From assembly GCF_000003815.2 (NCBI RefSeq), contig NC_049979.1:597771-661770 (forward strand): DNA of 64,000 bases. The letters are read 5' to 3'. A model generated the notes under the pieces. It saw only the letters and a list, made by a program, of their open reading frames with translations, was not told where the DNA came from and searched no databases. Made by a program: the position numbers and the translations under genes. Shown one piece after another: positions 41,035-51,839 of the stretch (the first letter of the stretch is position 1; each line of letters begins with the position of its first letter). The stretch is from Branchiostoma floridae. Lineage: Eukaryota > Chordata > Leptocardii > Amphioxiformes > Branchiostomatidae.

Positions 41035-41832
41035 ACAGCACAGTGCCTATATAAGCGATCACTACAGCACAGTACATATACAAGCGACCACTACAGTACA
41101 GTACCGGTACAAGCGACCACTACAGTACAGTACCGGTACAAGCGACCACTACAGTACAGTACCTATACAAGCGATCACTACAGTACAGTACCTATACAAG
41201 CGACCACTACAGTACAGTACCTAGACTCCTATACAAACGATCACTACAGTACAGTACCTATACAAGCGATCACTACAGTACAGTACCTATACAGGCGACC
41301 ACTACAGTACAGTACCTATACAAGCGACCACTACAGTACAGTACCTATACTCCTATACAAACGATCACTACAGTACAGTACCTATACAAGCGATCACTAC
41401 AGTACAGTACCTATACAAGCGACCACTACAGTACAGTACCTATACTCCTATACAAACGATCACTACAGTACAGTACCTATACAAGCGACCACTACAGCAC
41501 AGTACCTATACAAGCGATCACTACAGTACAGTACCTATACAATCGACCACTACAGCACAGTACCTATACAAGCGACCACTACAGCACAGTACCTATACAA
41601 GCGACCACTACAGCACAGTACCTATACAAGCGACCACTACAGTACAGTACCTATACAAGCGACCACTACAGTACAGTACCTATACAAGCGACCACTACAG
41701 TACAGTACCTATACAAGCGACCACTACAGTACAGTACCTATATAAGCGACCACTACAGTACAGTACCTATATAAGCGACCACTACAGTACAGTACCTGTA
41801 CAAGCGACCACTACAGCACAGTGCCGGTACAA
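41035..41832 (+). repeat. 29-bp minisatellite, about 27 units
   Basis: The unit gcgaccactacagtacagta plus cctatacaa repeats for 0.8 kb with gatc/gacc and gtac/gcac variants. Three slightly longer units contain an extra tactcctat. Since 29 is not a multiple of three but the unit has no stop in any plus frame, a 252-codon frame with an 87-bp period results; it is not evidence of a protein. Confidence 0.96.
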
Positions 41833-41910
41833 TCGACCACCTCTACATAAAAGACCCCCAGTCCACTTCGTAGTCTTGGTAGATAATTTTTCCCCTTTGA
41901 CACAATCATT

Positions 41911-42772
41911 AACAATGCTGTCTACAGGGACCACCTGTTCATAAATATACTAGATTATATTCATATTACAAAAGATTAGTTAAAGAAGTTCCAACAAATA
42001 GCCTACAATTTGAAGCCTTCCTTGTACAACAGGACTTGCACAGACGTAAGCTACCATGCTGGCTATCCAATGTTAGTAAAATCCTGGAGGAGTCAGGGTT
42101 TGCGTACCTATTGCTTAACAGTGATCACAACACATCGTTGGCTCAGGCTGAAATAAAACAAAGACTGGAAGACACCTTTCTTCAAAACTTTTACTCAGAA
42201 ATTAACTCCCCTGGTATTAAAGAAAACCAAGGGAATAAATTAAGAACCTACAGAAAATTCAAGTATACATATGAAAGAGAAAAATACCTCGATATAACAA
42301 ATTTTAGCTATCGCCGAGCCATGACTAAACTAAGGATCAGCGATCATCCTCTACAAATTGAAGCCGGTAGATACACCCGAACTCCTCCAAATGATAGATT
42401 ATGTATGTTTTGTGATAAGAACTATAGGTATATAGAAGATGAAGCGCACTTTCTTCTAGAATGCTCACTGTATAAAGATATACGCAATACCTTTGTTTGT
42501 ACTACGCTTGCAAAACAGAAATATGCACAACTAACAAAAGAAGACTTTTTCAAATATCTAATGTCATCAGTTAACTATGATTTGATAGAAGAACTCTGTA
42601 AGTTCGTCTTCACATGTTTTAAGAAGAGGGAGGAAGCATGTAGAAATATAGTCGTAAGTAGAACATAGAATAGCTTACTTATCAGACTCTTTGTATGCGA
42701 CTTACTGCATTTAGCCCTAGGAGGGCATGAATATGCAATAAACTTCATTGTCATTGTCATTGTCATAAAGAC
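41911..42772 (+). mobile_element. CR1-like LINE, ORF2 C-terminal third plus 3' UTR
   Basis: An open frame from about 41911 to the stop at 42668 encodes ~250 residues after the RT domain: EVPTNSLQFEAFLVQQDLHR, then LRTYRKFKYTYEREKYL, a zinc-binding segment (RLCMFCDKN ... EDEAHFLLECSLYKDIRN) and a C-terminus CKFVFTCFKKREE. The 3' UTR has a tail ttagccctaggagggcatga, AATAAA and a (CATTGT)n end, the same class as 19905-20178. It is the best-preserved copy of this LINE in the window, with no internal stop, but lacks endonuclease and polymerase domains. Confidence 0.88.
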
Positions 42773-42837
42773 CGGTTTATCGTTCTCGATCATAGGTGGT
42801 CTTATTGGGCAGTTTTTAATTTACATGTATTGTGAGA

Positions 42838-43010
42838 TCGTGTGACGCAACCGGCATCGCGTTGGGCTCCGGCCCAAGAACTCCTGAGTTCGAATCCGGC
42901 TGCCGTGTCACCGATCTTGTGACCTTGGGAAAGGCACTTTACATCTTCCTCACTTTACTCAGGTGTAAAAGAGTACCTAGCTGCGGCTAGTGGTAGTGGC
43001 AGGCCATACA
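42838..43010 (+). mobile_element. tRNA-derived SINE, plus strand
   Basis: The head is tgacgcaaccggcatcgcgt (A-box-like), then ctgagttcgaatccgg (B box), followed by gtgtcaccgatcttgtgacc, ttgggaaaggcactttacat, ctcactttactcaggtgtaa and gagtacctagctgcggctag. The body is shared with 52943-53132. The 3' limit is uncertain; related-looking sequence continues to about 43200. Confidence 0.85.
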
Positions 43011-44025
43011 CGTGTCAGGGGTAGAAGGAATCCCTTGCATCCTTGGTCGGAAGTCCTCCTAGTAGACGAAAACTCCAAACAACAAACCAGTCCTTCTGCT
43101 GGGCCGTCTTACACGTTGCACGCAGTTCTTGCCCCTGTGGGACCTAGTGCGCCAGTAGACGAGAGGGTGAAGGAAGTGCACACCCCTCCTTCACCTTAAA
43201 AAGTTACGTGCAGGCCGTGCAGGCCAAGCCGTTGTATAAATCAATACTGCTTGAACTGTAAAATGATTACAATATTCTCATGTGTCTAGATCCTCTTGCT
43301 TTTTATATTTTATTCAGATCCACATTCAGCAACATATACAAGTATATTATAGCTATTCTTCCTGTGGTCTCTTAACTTAACAGGACAACAACTAGACACA
43401 CAGGAACACATATATAAACCCTACACTGTACATAAGATCCACACATAATAAAAGGTATGGCTACTTGAGGTCATATGGAAAATATCTATAAGTAGTACTT
43501 GAAATTTCAAACTATTCCATGTAACAGATATTCTGTACAGAAACCTTTTCTTTTAAGCGTTACTTCTGGGCTTTGGTAGTCTGGGATATTAATAAAGTTT
43601 TAACGTGTTTGATATTCAAATGTCCTTGAGATGCTGAAAGATAGGAAACCTCGACCAAATAGGGACAACAATTTGCCAGAGGAGTAGCCGGGGTTACATG
43701 TTGGCAATCAGGGAGTGTATGAAGATGTGTCTTTGATGTCCACCAAAGAGATTCTAATAATAGTCACCAATACGTCACTGGGTACTTACTTTGCCAAATT
43801 ATTCTCACCCTATTTGGTCAATTTTCGCTCTAATTATTATTTTTGCTATTTGCGGAACCCCATGAATCTGCTAAAGATTAGGAGCCTCTCACCGTTTTTC
43901 AGTAGCCGGAAATCCCACCTTTGGGAGCTAATATTGGCCGGGATGTTGGGATGGGCACTAATTTGTCTTACTTTATTGCTGCTGAAACGCCCGGCGGGCA
44001 AAATAACCGCTAATATCAAAGGATA
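43011..44025. other. No gene recognised
   Basis: The frame 42990-43199 overlaps the SINE 3' side. The 127-codon frame 43715-44098 runs into the MITE at 44026 and has no motif. Remaining sequence is AT-rich. Confidence 0.45.
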
Positions 44026-44170
44026 CTGTAAATGCAGAAATGTTCGCGGTGGTTTCATGTTCGCGGTTTTAGCGGTGGCCACTTTACCGCGAACTTAAAA
44101 CCACCGCGGACCCTCCATTCTTTTTACCGCTACCACGAAAAAATCCCCGCGAACTTAAATGCATTTACAG
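44026..44170. mobile_element. 145-bp foldback MITE with CTGTAAATGCA ends, TA TSD
   Basis: Left ctgtaaatgcagaaatgttc, right gaacttaaatgcatttacag, flanked by TA (44024-44025, 44171-44172). Repeated ttcgcggt/accgcgaa words fold it into a hairpin. A TA duplication suits the Tc1/mariner superfamily. Relative at 28270. Confidence 0.88.
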
Positions 44171-45005
44171 TATTCAGCCTAGCTATGGGGTTACTGACCT
44201 ATGGTACTATGAATACTCCAGAGAAAGGCAATCTTTGAGAGACTGGACTAGAAGTAGCCTGAAAATCCACCATATTATGGCTCTAGTTCGATCCCCTAAT
44301 CTTTAATATCGAAGAAAATGACTTTTCCGACTTTGATTTTTCAGTAAATTCGCAGCCGGCTTTCGCGGACGATTTTAAAGACTAGGAGTAGGAGGCAGCC
44401 TCGTTGATAAACTCAAAGCCTTTTTTCACAACTACCATGGTCTGTTAAGTTTGGTTATTGAAGTTTATTCAAAACGAAAATGTGCATTGCAGCCAGATTG
44501 GCTGAATTACGCAACCAATTCACAAAAACATATAAAAGACGGCAATTGTCCGCTAACATCTGTTGTTCATACACACATAACGTTACACGTTAAAAATTAC
44601 ATATTCAGAAGTCGGCATAGACAATAAAGAAGAAAGCAGACCTGGTCCGGGCAACACGCCCGTCATGATTATGACCATGATAGAAGATGGGAGGCCATGG
44701 TTGGTTATGTGTTCGTTTGTTTGAAACTTTATTTATTCAGGAGAAGCTCAAATTGGCCAGCAGACCGCTTTTCATTGAGGTCAGAGTGAGGGAGGTATGG
44801 GTCAGATGAAATGTAACAGAGATACAGATTACATAAATCTATCAACCTATATCACTACACATACATAGTACAAGATATATTGTGGGGCGAAAAGTTCAGC
44901 ATTCATAGTGCGTATCCGTTTGTTTTGGGCATTACTTTTACTTCAAGAGTCTCTTATAAAGCAGGTCAGCTTTAGAGCCGTACGTGTGTCAGGGGTTTTA
45001 GCCAC
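44171..45005. other. Two minus-strand LINE tails, no gene
   Basis: Near 44455-44520 gaagtttattcaaaacg ... gcagccagattggctgaatt is an inverted LINE tail like 39061-39150. Near 44718-44800 actttatttattcaggagaa, gctcaaattggcc is another. Nothing coding. Confidence 0.5.
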
Positions 45006-45021
45006 AGGTCATTCACACCCC

Positions 45022-45175
45022 CGTTAAACTCCAGCTCCGGCCCGCACGGTCCAGCTCTTGCCCGCACGGTCCAGCTCCGGCCCGCACTGGTTCCAGCTCC
45101 GGCCCGCACGTCCCATCTCCGGCCCACACGGTCCAGCTCCGGCCCGCACGGTCCAGCTCCGGCCCGCACAGTCCC
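45022..45175. repeat. 21-bp minisatellite (left arm)
   Basis: Unit tccagctccggcccgcacgg, about seven copies. The minus frame reads a repeated AGPELDRAGRSW. Mirror image of 46725-46862. Confidence 0.93.
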
Positions 45176-46724
45176 TTTTTCACTAAGAAATTGGCCAAAA
45201 AAGTTTAAAAGTTGCCCATTTTAAGAAAATTCCGGGACGACATGCAAAACTTTTTAGCGCATTCGTTGGCTAATATGTTCGCCCATCCTCTGACCGAATT
45301 TGACGGCCCAAGACCCGCTGGTTTTTGAGATTACCCCATACCTCCCGTCGCGATACCATAAGTCAGGCACGCCTAGGCATAGAACGCCATGGCCAATGAA
45401 AGTTTCCTTACGCACAAAAGGAAAGCACGATCTTTAATAAATGCATAGATAACATGGGTAACATGACTGTCCATTTTCACAATTTTAGACCGTGGTCCAT
45501 GACCCGGTTCCTCTTGCGACACTCATCACGATCATGCCCCTGACTGACTTCTATATGGCTAACAAAATGCCTATGATAGAGACTACTTACTACGTACATG
45601 GTTAATAAACTGCCCATGATGACTATTCACTTGTATGTGGATAACAAAATGCATAACTATCAGGATGATGCGTATCACCTTATATCTATAGATGCTTATA
45701 AATTAACATGTCTGATATACATGTATACAATGGAAACAGTTGTTGTACTTTTATGGTGAGCATATTAGCAACAAATGAGATGAATTTGTCATGCCCAAAA
45801 GTTTGTGTATCCTGAAGAAAGTTGTGTAACAGAAGGTTTTTAGTTTTGGTTATGCCAATTGCTGTTCAACAGATTGTTGTTAAACATATTGAAATAATAT
45901 GGGACTAGATAAATGCTTCTCATGTAATCAAGCCTATCATGTATATACAGCAAATTAATGAAAGTGTTAGCAGGGACAAAATCATGTACATGTATTTTCG
46001 ATGCACATTGCTACTGCAGTTGTAAACAAAATCATTATAGTTTATTTTTTATTTGCAAGTTCTTGCCCGAGGGCTAATTGCAACATGAAGCATACAGAAG
46101 ATATAGTAAACATACATAAAATAAAGTAATTTAATGTTTTGACATTTTGAATCCGAACATGATGTGTTGCAATTGTTCAAATAGACAAATTACAGGAAAA
46201 CAGCAAGTAATTTTACAGAATAAAGAGAGTGACTGATATTACTCAAAACGCATTGCAAAGGAAGTGAGGTGAACAATGTCTTGTTTTCAAATGTCTTCTG
46301 TACTGGTGCTGGTCTTTGTATCCCCCCCGACCACTACCCCCCACCCCCACATTCCACATGACACAATCGTGTGTGCGGACATGAACCGGGTCATGGACCA
46401 CCGTTTGAAGTTATGAAAATGAACAGTCATGTTATCCATGTTAGCTGTATTTATTAAAGATCGTGAGTTCCTCCTGTGCGTAAAGCGGAAACTTTCATTG
46501 GCCATGGTGTTCTATGCCTAGGCGTGCCTGACTTATGGTATCGCGACGGGAGGTATGGGGTAATCTCAAAAACCAACGGGTCTTGGGCCGTCATATTCAG
46601 TCAGAGGATGGGCGAACATGTTAGCCAACGAATGCGCTAAAAAGGTTTGCATGTCATCCCGGAATTTTCTTAAAATGGGCAACTTTTAAACTTTTTTGGC
46701 CAATTTCTTAGTGAAAAAGGGACT

Positions 46725-46862
46725 GTGCGGGCCGGAGCTGGACCGTGCGGGCCGGAGCTGGAACGTGTGGGCCGGAGCTGGGACGTGCGGGCCGGAGCTG
46801 GAATCAGTGCGGGCCGGAGCTGGACCGTGCGGGCAAGAGCTGGACCGTGCGGGCCGGAGCTG
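46725..46862. repeat. 21-bp minisatellite (right arm)
   Basis: Unit gtgcgggccggagctggacc, about six to seven copies. Same unit as the left arm, in inverted orientation. The 75-codon plus frame here mirrors the minus frame of the left arm, so neither is likely real. Confidence 0.93.
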
Positions 46863-47036
46863 GAGTTTAACGGGGGTGATTCATGGTCTGGCACTGACGG
46901 ATGAGCAAACATTACTTGTGTGAAGGGTACTTCCTGCCTTGCCACACACACCTGTTGCTCACCCTCTCCATTCGAAAGTCTTCTTCTGTAGCTGTGTGCA
47001 TGGCACAAATATAAGCCACCTCCATAGTGTCAGGAT

Positions 47037-47452
47037 TAGGGCTGGGTATCGGTACAGTGTACCAGTACAAAACCGGTTTTTCTTATTGGACCGGTCCAGA
47101 AAAACCGGACCTGAAAAAATTAGTTGGACCGGATGTTGGACCGATTAGAAAATTAACAGATTGTTTTATCAGGTATTCACACGTTTTGGCGCTTGCAGGT
47201 AGAAGAAAATAACAAGAGTGAAGTAGAGTAGAGTTTATAGTAATTTCTACCAAGTCTTACTGCCAATCGTACAGGTGCAGTTAGCGTTGTAGAATTCTAA
47301 AACGCCAGTGTAAATCTAATACTCCACCAAACAGATCTCTTTGTAGTGAAATGGACCGTTGGTATGAGTCATACTGCATCAGGTCCAGGTTCAGGTCCGG
47401 ACCTGGACCTGATCCTTTGGACCTGAATTTTCTGTACCGGTACCCAGCCCTA
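47037..47452. mobile_element. 416-bp hAT-like MITE with 8-bp TSD
   Basis: Ends tagggctgggtatcggtac and gtaccggtacccagcccta are inverted copies. A perfect 8-bp duplication gtcaggat flanks it (47029-47036, 47453-47460). Near the ends accggacc / ggtccgg words add inner pairing. An 8-bp duplication with TAGGGCTGGG-type ends is typical of hAT elements. No transposase left. Confidence 0.93.
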
Positions 47453-47717
47453 GTCAGGATACAACGAGACGGACATGCGGCTTGATGACAAACGCAAATC
47501 TTTGCTCGGAGCTCTCCTGTAGCTGTTGGCGTTTCCATGTACACTCTGAAGTGTCATCTGAAGAAATACAACATTCTTGGGTCATGAAATGGCATCTTAA
47601 ATCTGTGATTAAGAACTGGAAGGAGACAATTGGCGCCGGCCAAATTCACCACTCAAGCTCGGCATCGTCCAGAGGAGAAAAAGTACATTCAAACAGAATC
47701 TGATGCTTTCATTTAAG

Positions 47718-47908
47718 TAGGCAAATATATCCACGAATGCTTACACCTTAGAGCCAATAGTTTAAATGACACGCTAGACCCAATATGTTGACTTATTCAT
47801 ACCTATAGATACCCATATATGTCTGTTTAGTTGTACTGTAAGTGGTTGTTATACATGTAGACCTTACGAAAGTCGCTGTACTTTTGTTGTGTTAATAAAG
47901 ATTTCCTG
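47718..47908 (+). mobile_element. LINE 3' end (GTCAATAAAGAT family)
   Basis: Starts inside the C-terminal codons (agtaggcaaatatatccacg) and ends tgttgtgttaataaagattt. Matches 4867-5098 almost throughout. 5'-truncated. Confidence 0.87.
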
Positions 47909-48226
47909 TTAACTGACAAAGTTTGTATGGCAGCACGGTGCCCACAGTCTTCTCTTACTTCACAGTCACTACCAGACACTTTGGGCTGCAGGTAAAACCG
48001 TGCAAGTTGGCTGAGAAGAATTCAACCTGTATGATGACCACCTTCTGTTTTTACAGTGACCCAAGAAATCTGGTGAAGACTCAAGAACATAAAGACAAAT
48101 GATGTCCTATTTTATTTCATGTCAAGATGACGGGAGAATTCCTAATATTTTATCTATTTATCTATTCGTAAATGTGACAAATACAGTTCACAGACTCACA
48201 GGAAGCGTTGCTGATAATGGAGTCTA
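47909..48226. other. No gene recognised
   Basis: AT-leaning sequence between a LINE tail and the mariner element. A (TCTATTTA)n-like run lies at 48160. Confidence 0.4.
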
Positions 48227-48804
48227 CGAGGGGCGTGCAATAAGTAATGGTCCTGACCCACTTCCAGTTGTCTGATCTAAATGAAATTTTGTATGTGTAA
48301 TAATTCATATCTCTATGGGTTATGTTGCAAAAGACAGCTCTGAACTAATTGTGGTTTCTGATTTACTGGTGTTTGAACTTAGTCAGGTGCGAAATGGACC
48401 AGGTGTGAAATGGAACCAGTTGAGTGTCGCGCAGTGATCCGGTTTTTGTATTTGAAAGGACGCACACCAAAGAAGACTTTTGATGAAATAAATGAAACTT
48501 ATGGTGATGATGCCCCATCATATGACCTTGTAAAACGCTGGCATCCTGAATTCAAACGTGGCTGGAAGTCTGTGGAAACAGCTCCCAGACCTGGTCGTCC
48601 CTCTTGTGCCATTGATGAGGCATCAGTTGGAGGACCAACCTGGGGTGTCCTACAAAATCGGTGTCCAGAGCTGCATCAAACGATGGGAGAAATGCATAAC
48701 TCTGGGTGATTCCTATGAAGAGAAAGACTAATAACTGTGCCAAGTTTCATTAATCTCCTGCTATGGGAAATGGGTCAGGACCATTACTAATTGCACGCCC
48801 CTCG
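48227..48804 (+). mobile_element. Mariner element with internal deletion
   Basis: A 578-bp element with inverted ends cgaggggcgtgcaataagta / attgcacgcccctcg (the match extends through atggtcctgaccca), flanked by TA (48225-48226, 48805-48806). A frame at 48410-48709 encodes the transposase N-terminus: ECRAVIRFLYLKGRTPKKTF, APSYDLVKRWHPEFKRG, and RPGRPS, the paired helix-turn-helix DNA-binding region of mariner transposases. A C-terminal fragment in another frame (SCIKRWEKCITLGDSYEE, stop at 48731-48733) shows that the catalytic DDD region was deleted (full elements are about 1.3 kb). Non-autonomous. Confidence 0.93.
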
Positions 48805-48975
48805 TACAAGCAGGGACAAATACACAAGAATAGCAAATTATATCTTAATCCTCTGCAATTTAGCAAAAAAAATAACTGTAACAGACTGATTCGACTGTCA
48901 CGCATTCAATTACACCCTCCCTGACTAATGATACAACGTCACGTATTAGATTAATATCTGTATCCTTATAATTGA

Positions 48976-50020
48976 AGTGCCGTCTTAGCTCTGCGGAGTC
49001 TTTTACAATGTTGATGTCAATAACCTATTAGCGCCATCTTAGCTCTGCGGAGTCTTTTACAATGTTGATGTCAATAACCTATTGGCGCCATCTTAGCTCT
49101 GCGGAGTCTTTTACAATGTTGATGTCAATAACCTATTAGCGCCATCTTAGCTCTGCGGAGTCTTTTACAATGTTGATGTCAATAACCTATTAGCGCCATC
49201 TTAGCTGTGTGGAGTCTTTTACAATGTTGATGTCAATAACCTATTGGCGCCATCTTAATTCTGTGGAGTCTTTTATAATGTTGATGTCAATGACCTATAA
49301 GCGCCATCTTAGTTCTCTGAGTTCTTTTATAATGTTGAGGTCAAAGCCTTATGAATATAGGGCCATCTTATTTCTCTGGGTTCTTTTACAATGTTGATGT
49401 CAATAACCTATTAGCGCCATCTTAGCTGTGTGGAGTCTTTTACAATGTTGATGTCAATAACCTATTGGCGCCATCTTAATTCTGTGGAGTCTTTTATAAT
49501 GTTGATGCCAATGACCTATAAGCGCCATCTTAGTTCTCTGAGTTCTTTTATAATGTTGAGGGCAAAGCCTTATGAATAAAGGGCCATCTTATTTCTCTGG
49601 GTTCTTTTACAATGTTGTGGCAATGACTTTATAATCAAGGCATCATCTTAGCTCTGTGCGGAACCTTTTATCTTTCATGGCTTATAATCAGTTTCAGTTT
49701 CAGTTTATTTATTTTACCAGCAGTAACACTCAGGTACATAACAACCTGTTTTTCAGGCAATGCTGGGTAAACAAAAATACAATTTAAAACTTTGCAATAT
49801 CAGAGCATTGCTTTGTGCTATGGGCCGGGTCTTCCACAATCTTATGGTAATGACTTTATAATTGGAGCATCGTCTTAGTCACATGGGATCTTCTACTATG
49901 TTGAGGCCATTGACTTATAATATAATTGAAGGGTTACCTTAGTTCTATGGGGTTGTTTACAATGTTGAGGGCAAATACGTAATATAATCGGGTGGGTCAT
50001 CTAAGCTCTATGGTGTCTTT
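48976..50020 (+). repeat. 54-bp minisatellite with higher-order structure
   Basis: The unit gcgccatcttagctctgcgg plus agtcttttacaatgttgatg and tcaataacctatta repeats at 48977, 49031, 49085, 49139, 49193 and so on, at least thirteen times to about 49680, with degenerate units to 50020 and again at 50711-51040. From 49193 a block of four different units (gctgtgtgg, attctgtgg, gttctctga, tttctctgg) is itself duplicated (to 49414 and 49635), a ~221-bp higher-order repeat. Interrupted by a LINE tail (49687) and a large MITE (50028). The frame 49209-49397 is a by-product. Confidence 0.92.
49687..49800 (-). mobile_element. LINE tail inserted in the 54-bp array, minus strand
   Basis: (CAGTTT)n then atttattttaccagcagtaa, caggtacataacaacctg and cagg.aatgctgggtaaac: the inverse of a 3' UTR with AATAAA and a simple-repeat tail. 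It separates degenerate 54-bp units. Confidence 0.65.
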
Positions 50021-50027
50021 TAGAGTC

Positions 50028-50710
50028 CATTCCAAGACACCATGAGGGTTTTTAGGCGATATTTATAATTAGTCTGAATCATTTTGAATAAAAGAATATC
50101 TGAGCCACCATGATTAAATTATTTTCAAAAAATTGACTAAGAAAATACTCATTTATTTGAATTTCTTCGATATTAGAAATATTTTGAAAGTAACTGTACA
50201 AAAATATCTTTATTTAGAATAATTGTGAAACCTCTGAGTGATTATTTCACATTTACAAATACTTACAAATATTTGTAAACTTTGCCAAATGGTAAAATTA
50301 GTTTATTGCCCCCATAAAAGTAAGCCTTATTGTTGCATCTGTATATTTTTAGATTTCACTGCTGGGCACTGGTGGATCCTTTGTGGTGGGCCATTGTTGC
50401 ATGGCACCCAACCATACTTTGCAAGGATGTGTGAATTGCTATCTTCCCAGCCCACTGAACCATTTACAAAAAATGGTAGAAAATGGTAAATACTGGTAGA
50501 ATGCTGTTATCATTATTTAGAAACCATTAGAAGTATCCAATTCGACACCATGAATATTTCCAAAGTTTTACAGGACCAGGGAAATATTTATAAAGTTGAA
50601 ACAGTGTTAAAAATATTTCTGAAGTATCAAATGTCCTAGACATATAATTACAAAACTTTAAAATCAATTCTAAACAATGGCAACAAACGTCCGCATGGTG
50701 TCTTGGAATG
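50028..50710. mobile_element. 683-bp element with CATTCCAAGACACCATG ends
   Basis: Left cattccaagacaccatgagg, right ccgcatggtgtcttggaatg: inverted ends with one mismatch over ~20 bp. The flanking 54-bp-unit sequence continues on both sides, showing insertion into the array. The interior is AT-rich; the 83-codon frame 50238-50489 has no recognised motif. Superfamily undetermined. Confidence 0.8.
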
Positions 50711-51229
50711 TCTAGGTTAATGATTTATAACGACGTTAATTGAAGAGTGATCAAATGGCTTATAATTGAAGGGTCATTTTAGCTCTATCAAAGCTGGTTT
50801 CAACCTTTGTTTATTCATGAAAGCTCAAATCGGCTCACAGTACCTAGATTCACCTTTAAGTTAGCTCTGTGAATCTTCACGTCTTGAGGGCAATGACTTC
50901 ACTCTATGGGGTCTTCTACAATGTTGCAGGCAATGAAATGACTTAGCTCTCTGACTCATAACTGAAAAGTCACCTTAGTTCAATTGAAGCGTCATCTTAG
51001 TTTTATGGGGTCTTTCAGAACGTTGAGGACAACGACTCTTCCTCTCAGTCACATGCTTTGAAGTGTTGTAGGTTCATGTGATCAAGAGTGGCCAGAAAGA
51101 GTTATCATATTCATCGAAATGTCCTCAAAAGGTGGTGCTCAGAGCCAAGAGCTATGAGTAGTTGACATCACTCCACACTTCATCCCAGACTGTTCCAGTG
51201 GGTTCTACTTGTCACACCTACTCATACTG
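50711..51229. repeat. Degenerate 54-bp-type units and LINE tail debris
   Basis: Words of the 54-bp unit persist (tcattttagctctat, gtcttctacaatgttg.agg, cagtcatct tag type) between 50711 and 51060, with a minus LINE tail-like segment at about 50800-50870 (tttgtttattcatgaaagct). No coding region. Confidence 0.55.
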
Positions 51230-51545
51230 TAAATTCGTTTCCGTTCAATGGGAGTTGATTTCGATGTGGTGAGAAAAGGGAGGCTTTGAAGTGTTTGAAG
51301 CTTGCAGAACGAGAAACTGATGGATGGTGGTTTCTGATTAGAATATTTTCGAAATTTTGCAGTTTGAAACCACTATCCATTGACTTGATATCCCTATAAA
51401 TAAAGAGAATCTTTTTACACAACCATTGTTTTATTCAGTGACGTACCAATCTGATGAAACTATTCACTTGATATCCCTAAATACCCCGTTTTCAAAAACA
51501 ACAGACATAGGTTACCTTGTGGAAAAAGTCGAACTAACCCTATAT
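51230..51545. mobile_element. Foldback MITE (AACGGATATAGG family), diverged
   Basis: gatggatggtggtttc...tttgcagtttgaaaccact then cattgacttgatatcccta forms the inverted core. After an interruption (51410-51455) the second cttgatatccctaaatacc and acaacagacataggttacct follow. It overlaps the likely 3' UTR of the gene ending at 51679. Confidence 0.6.
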
Positions 51546-51678
51546 GATGAAGAAGACGTAACGTTGATGTTTGCGGAAAGTCTTCAGTCCCCTTTGCTCT
51601 ATGACAAGACATCAGCATCTTGCTGTCTTGTTACAATTCAAATAAGGTTAAAATTAAAGTTAAAGTTAAAGACAGACG
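51430..51678 (-). other. Probable 3' UTR with AATAAA
   Basis: Follows the stop codon at 51679-51681 on the minus strand. An AATAAA signal lies at 51430-51435 (plus tttatt). A ttaaag/taaagt repeat is at 51648-51670. The end position is inferred from the signal only. Confidence 0.4.
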
Positions 51679-51831
51679 TCATGTTGTTGAAGTCTGTGAC
51701 AATTGTTCAGTCACTTGCTCCATCTTGACATCAACTGGCTCCTGGGCTGTAGCTGGCTCCTGGGCTGTTCCAGCTCCGGCTTTCTTCTCCCATTTCTGTT
51801 GCCGTGCGGCCTTGGTCTTCTCTGGCTTGCT
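51679..51831 (-). CDS. 3'-terminal coding exon of an unidentified gene
   Basis: On the minus strand an acceptor with a strong pyrimidine tract (ctctctctctttgctgcag, from 51832 up) precedes 50 codons and a TGA stop. The peptide begins SKPEKTKAARQQKWEKKAGA, very basic and probably helical, then has a short repeat (AQEPATAQEP) and an acidic/Gln-rich tail VDVKMEQVTEQLSQTSTT. The exon starts in phase 0. The KTKAARQQKWEKK segment is the sort of charged C-terminal tail found on nuclear or RNA-binding proteins, but I cannot name a family. Upstream exons on the minus strand between 52 and 64 kb were sought and not found. Alternatively a chance frame, but splice signal, composition and stop placement argue for a real exon. 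Confidence 0.6.
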   Translation of the reverse strand, partial: SKPEKTKAARQQKWEKKAGAGTAQEPATAQEPVDVKMEQVTEQLSQTSTT

Positions 51832-51839
51832 CTGCAGCA

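Larger units (their letters stand above)
45010..46885. repeat. ~1.9-kb inverted repeat, ~520-bp arms
   Basis: The left arm 45010-45530 and right arm 46365-46885 are inverted copies at roughly 85-90% by eye (for example ggcaacttttaaactttttt at right versus aaaaaagtttaaaagttgcc at left; cctgacttatggtatcgcga versus tcgcgataccataagtcagg). The outer ends share cacccccgttaaactccagc. Each arm holds a 21-bp minisatellite next to its outer end. The ~830-bp loop is AT-rich and has a minus-strand LINE tail at about 46045-46150. No clear terminal duplication. A transcript across it would fold into long double-stranded RNA. Confidence 0.88.

Noticed and set aside
40987-41745. 252-codon Tyr/Thr-rich frame as a gene
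   Set aside because: Made of 29-bp tandem units read through three phases; no start context, no non-repetitive domain.
45010-46923. AGPELDRAGRSW repeat peptides as collagen- or mucin-like protein
   Set aside because: A 21-bp minisatellite, present in mirror image in both arms of an inverted repeat; no Gly-X-Y pattern.
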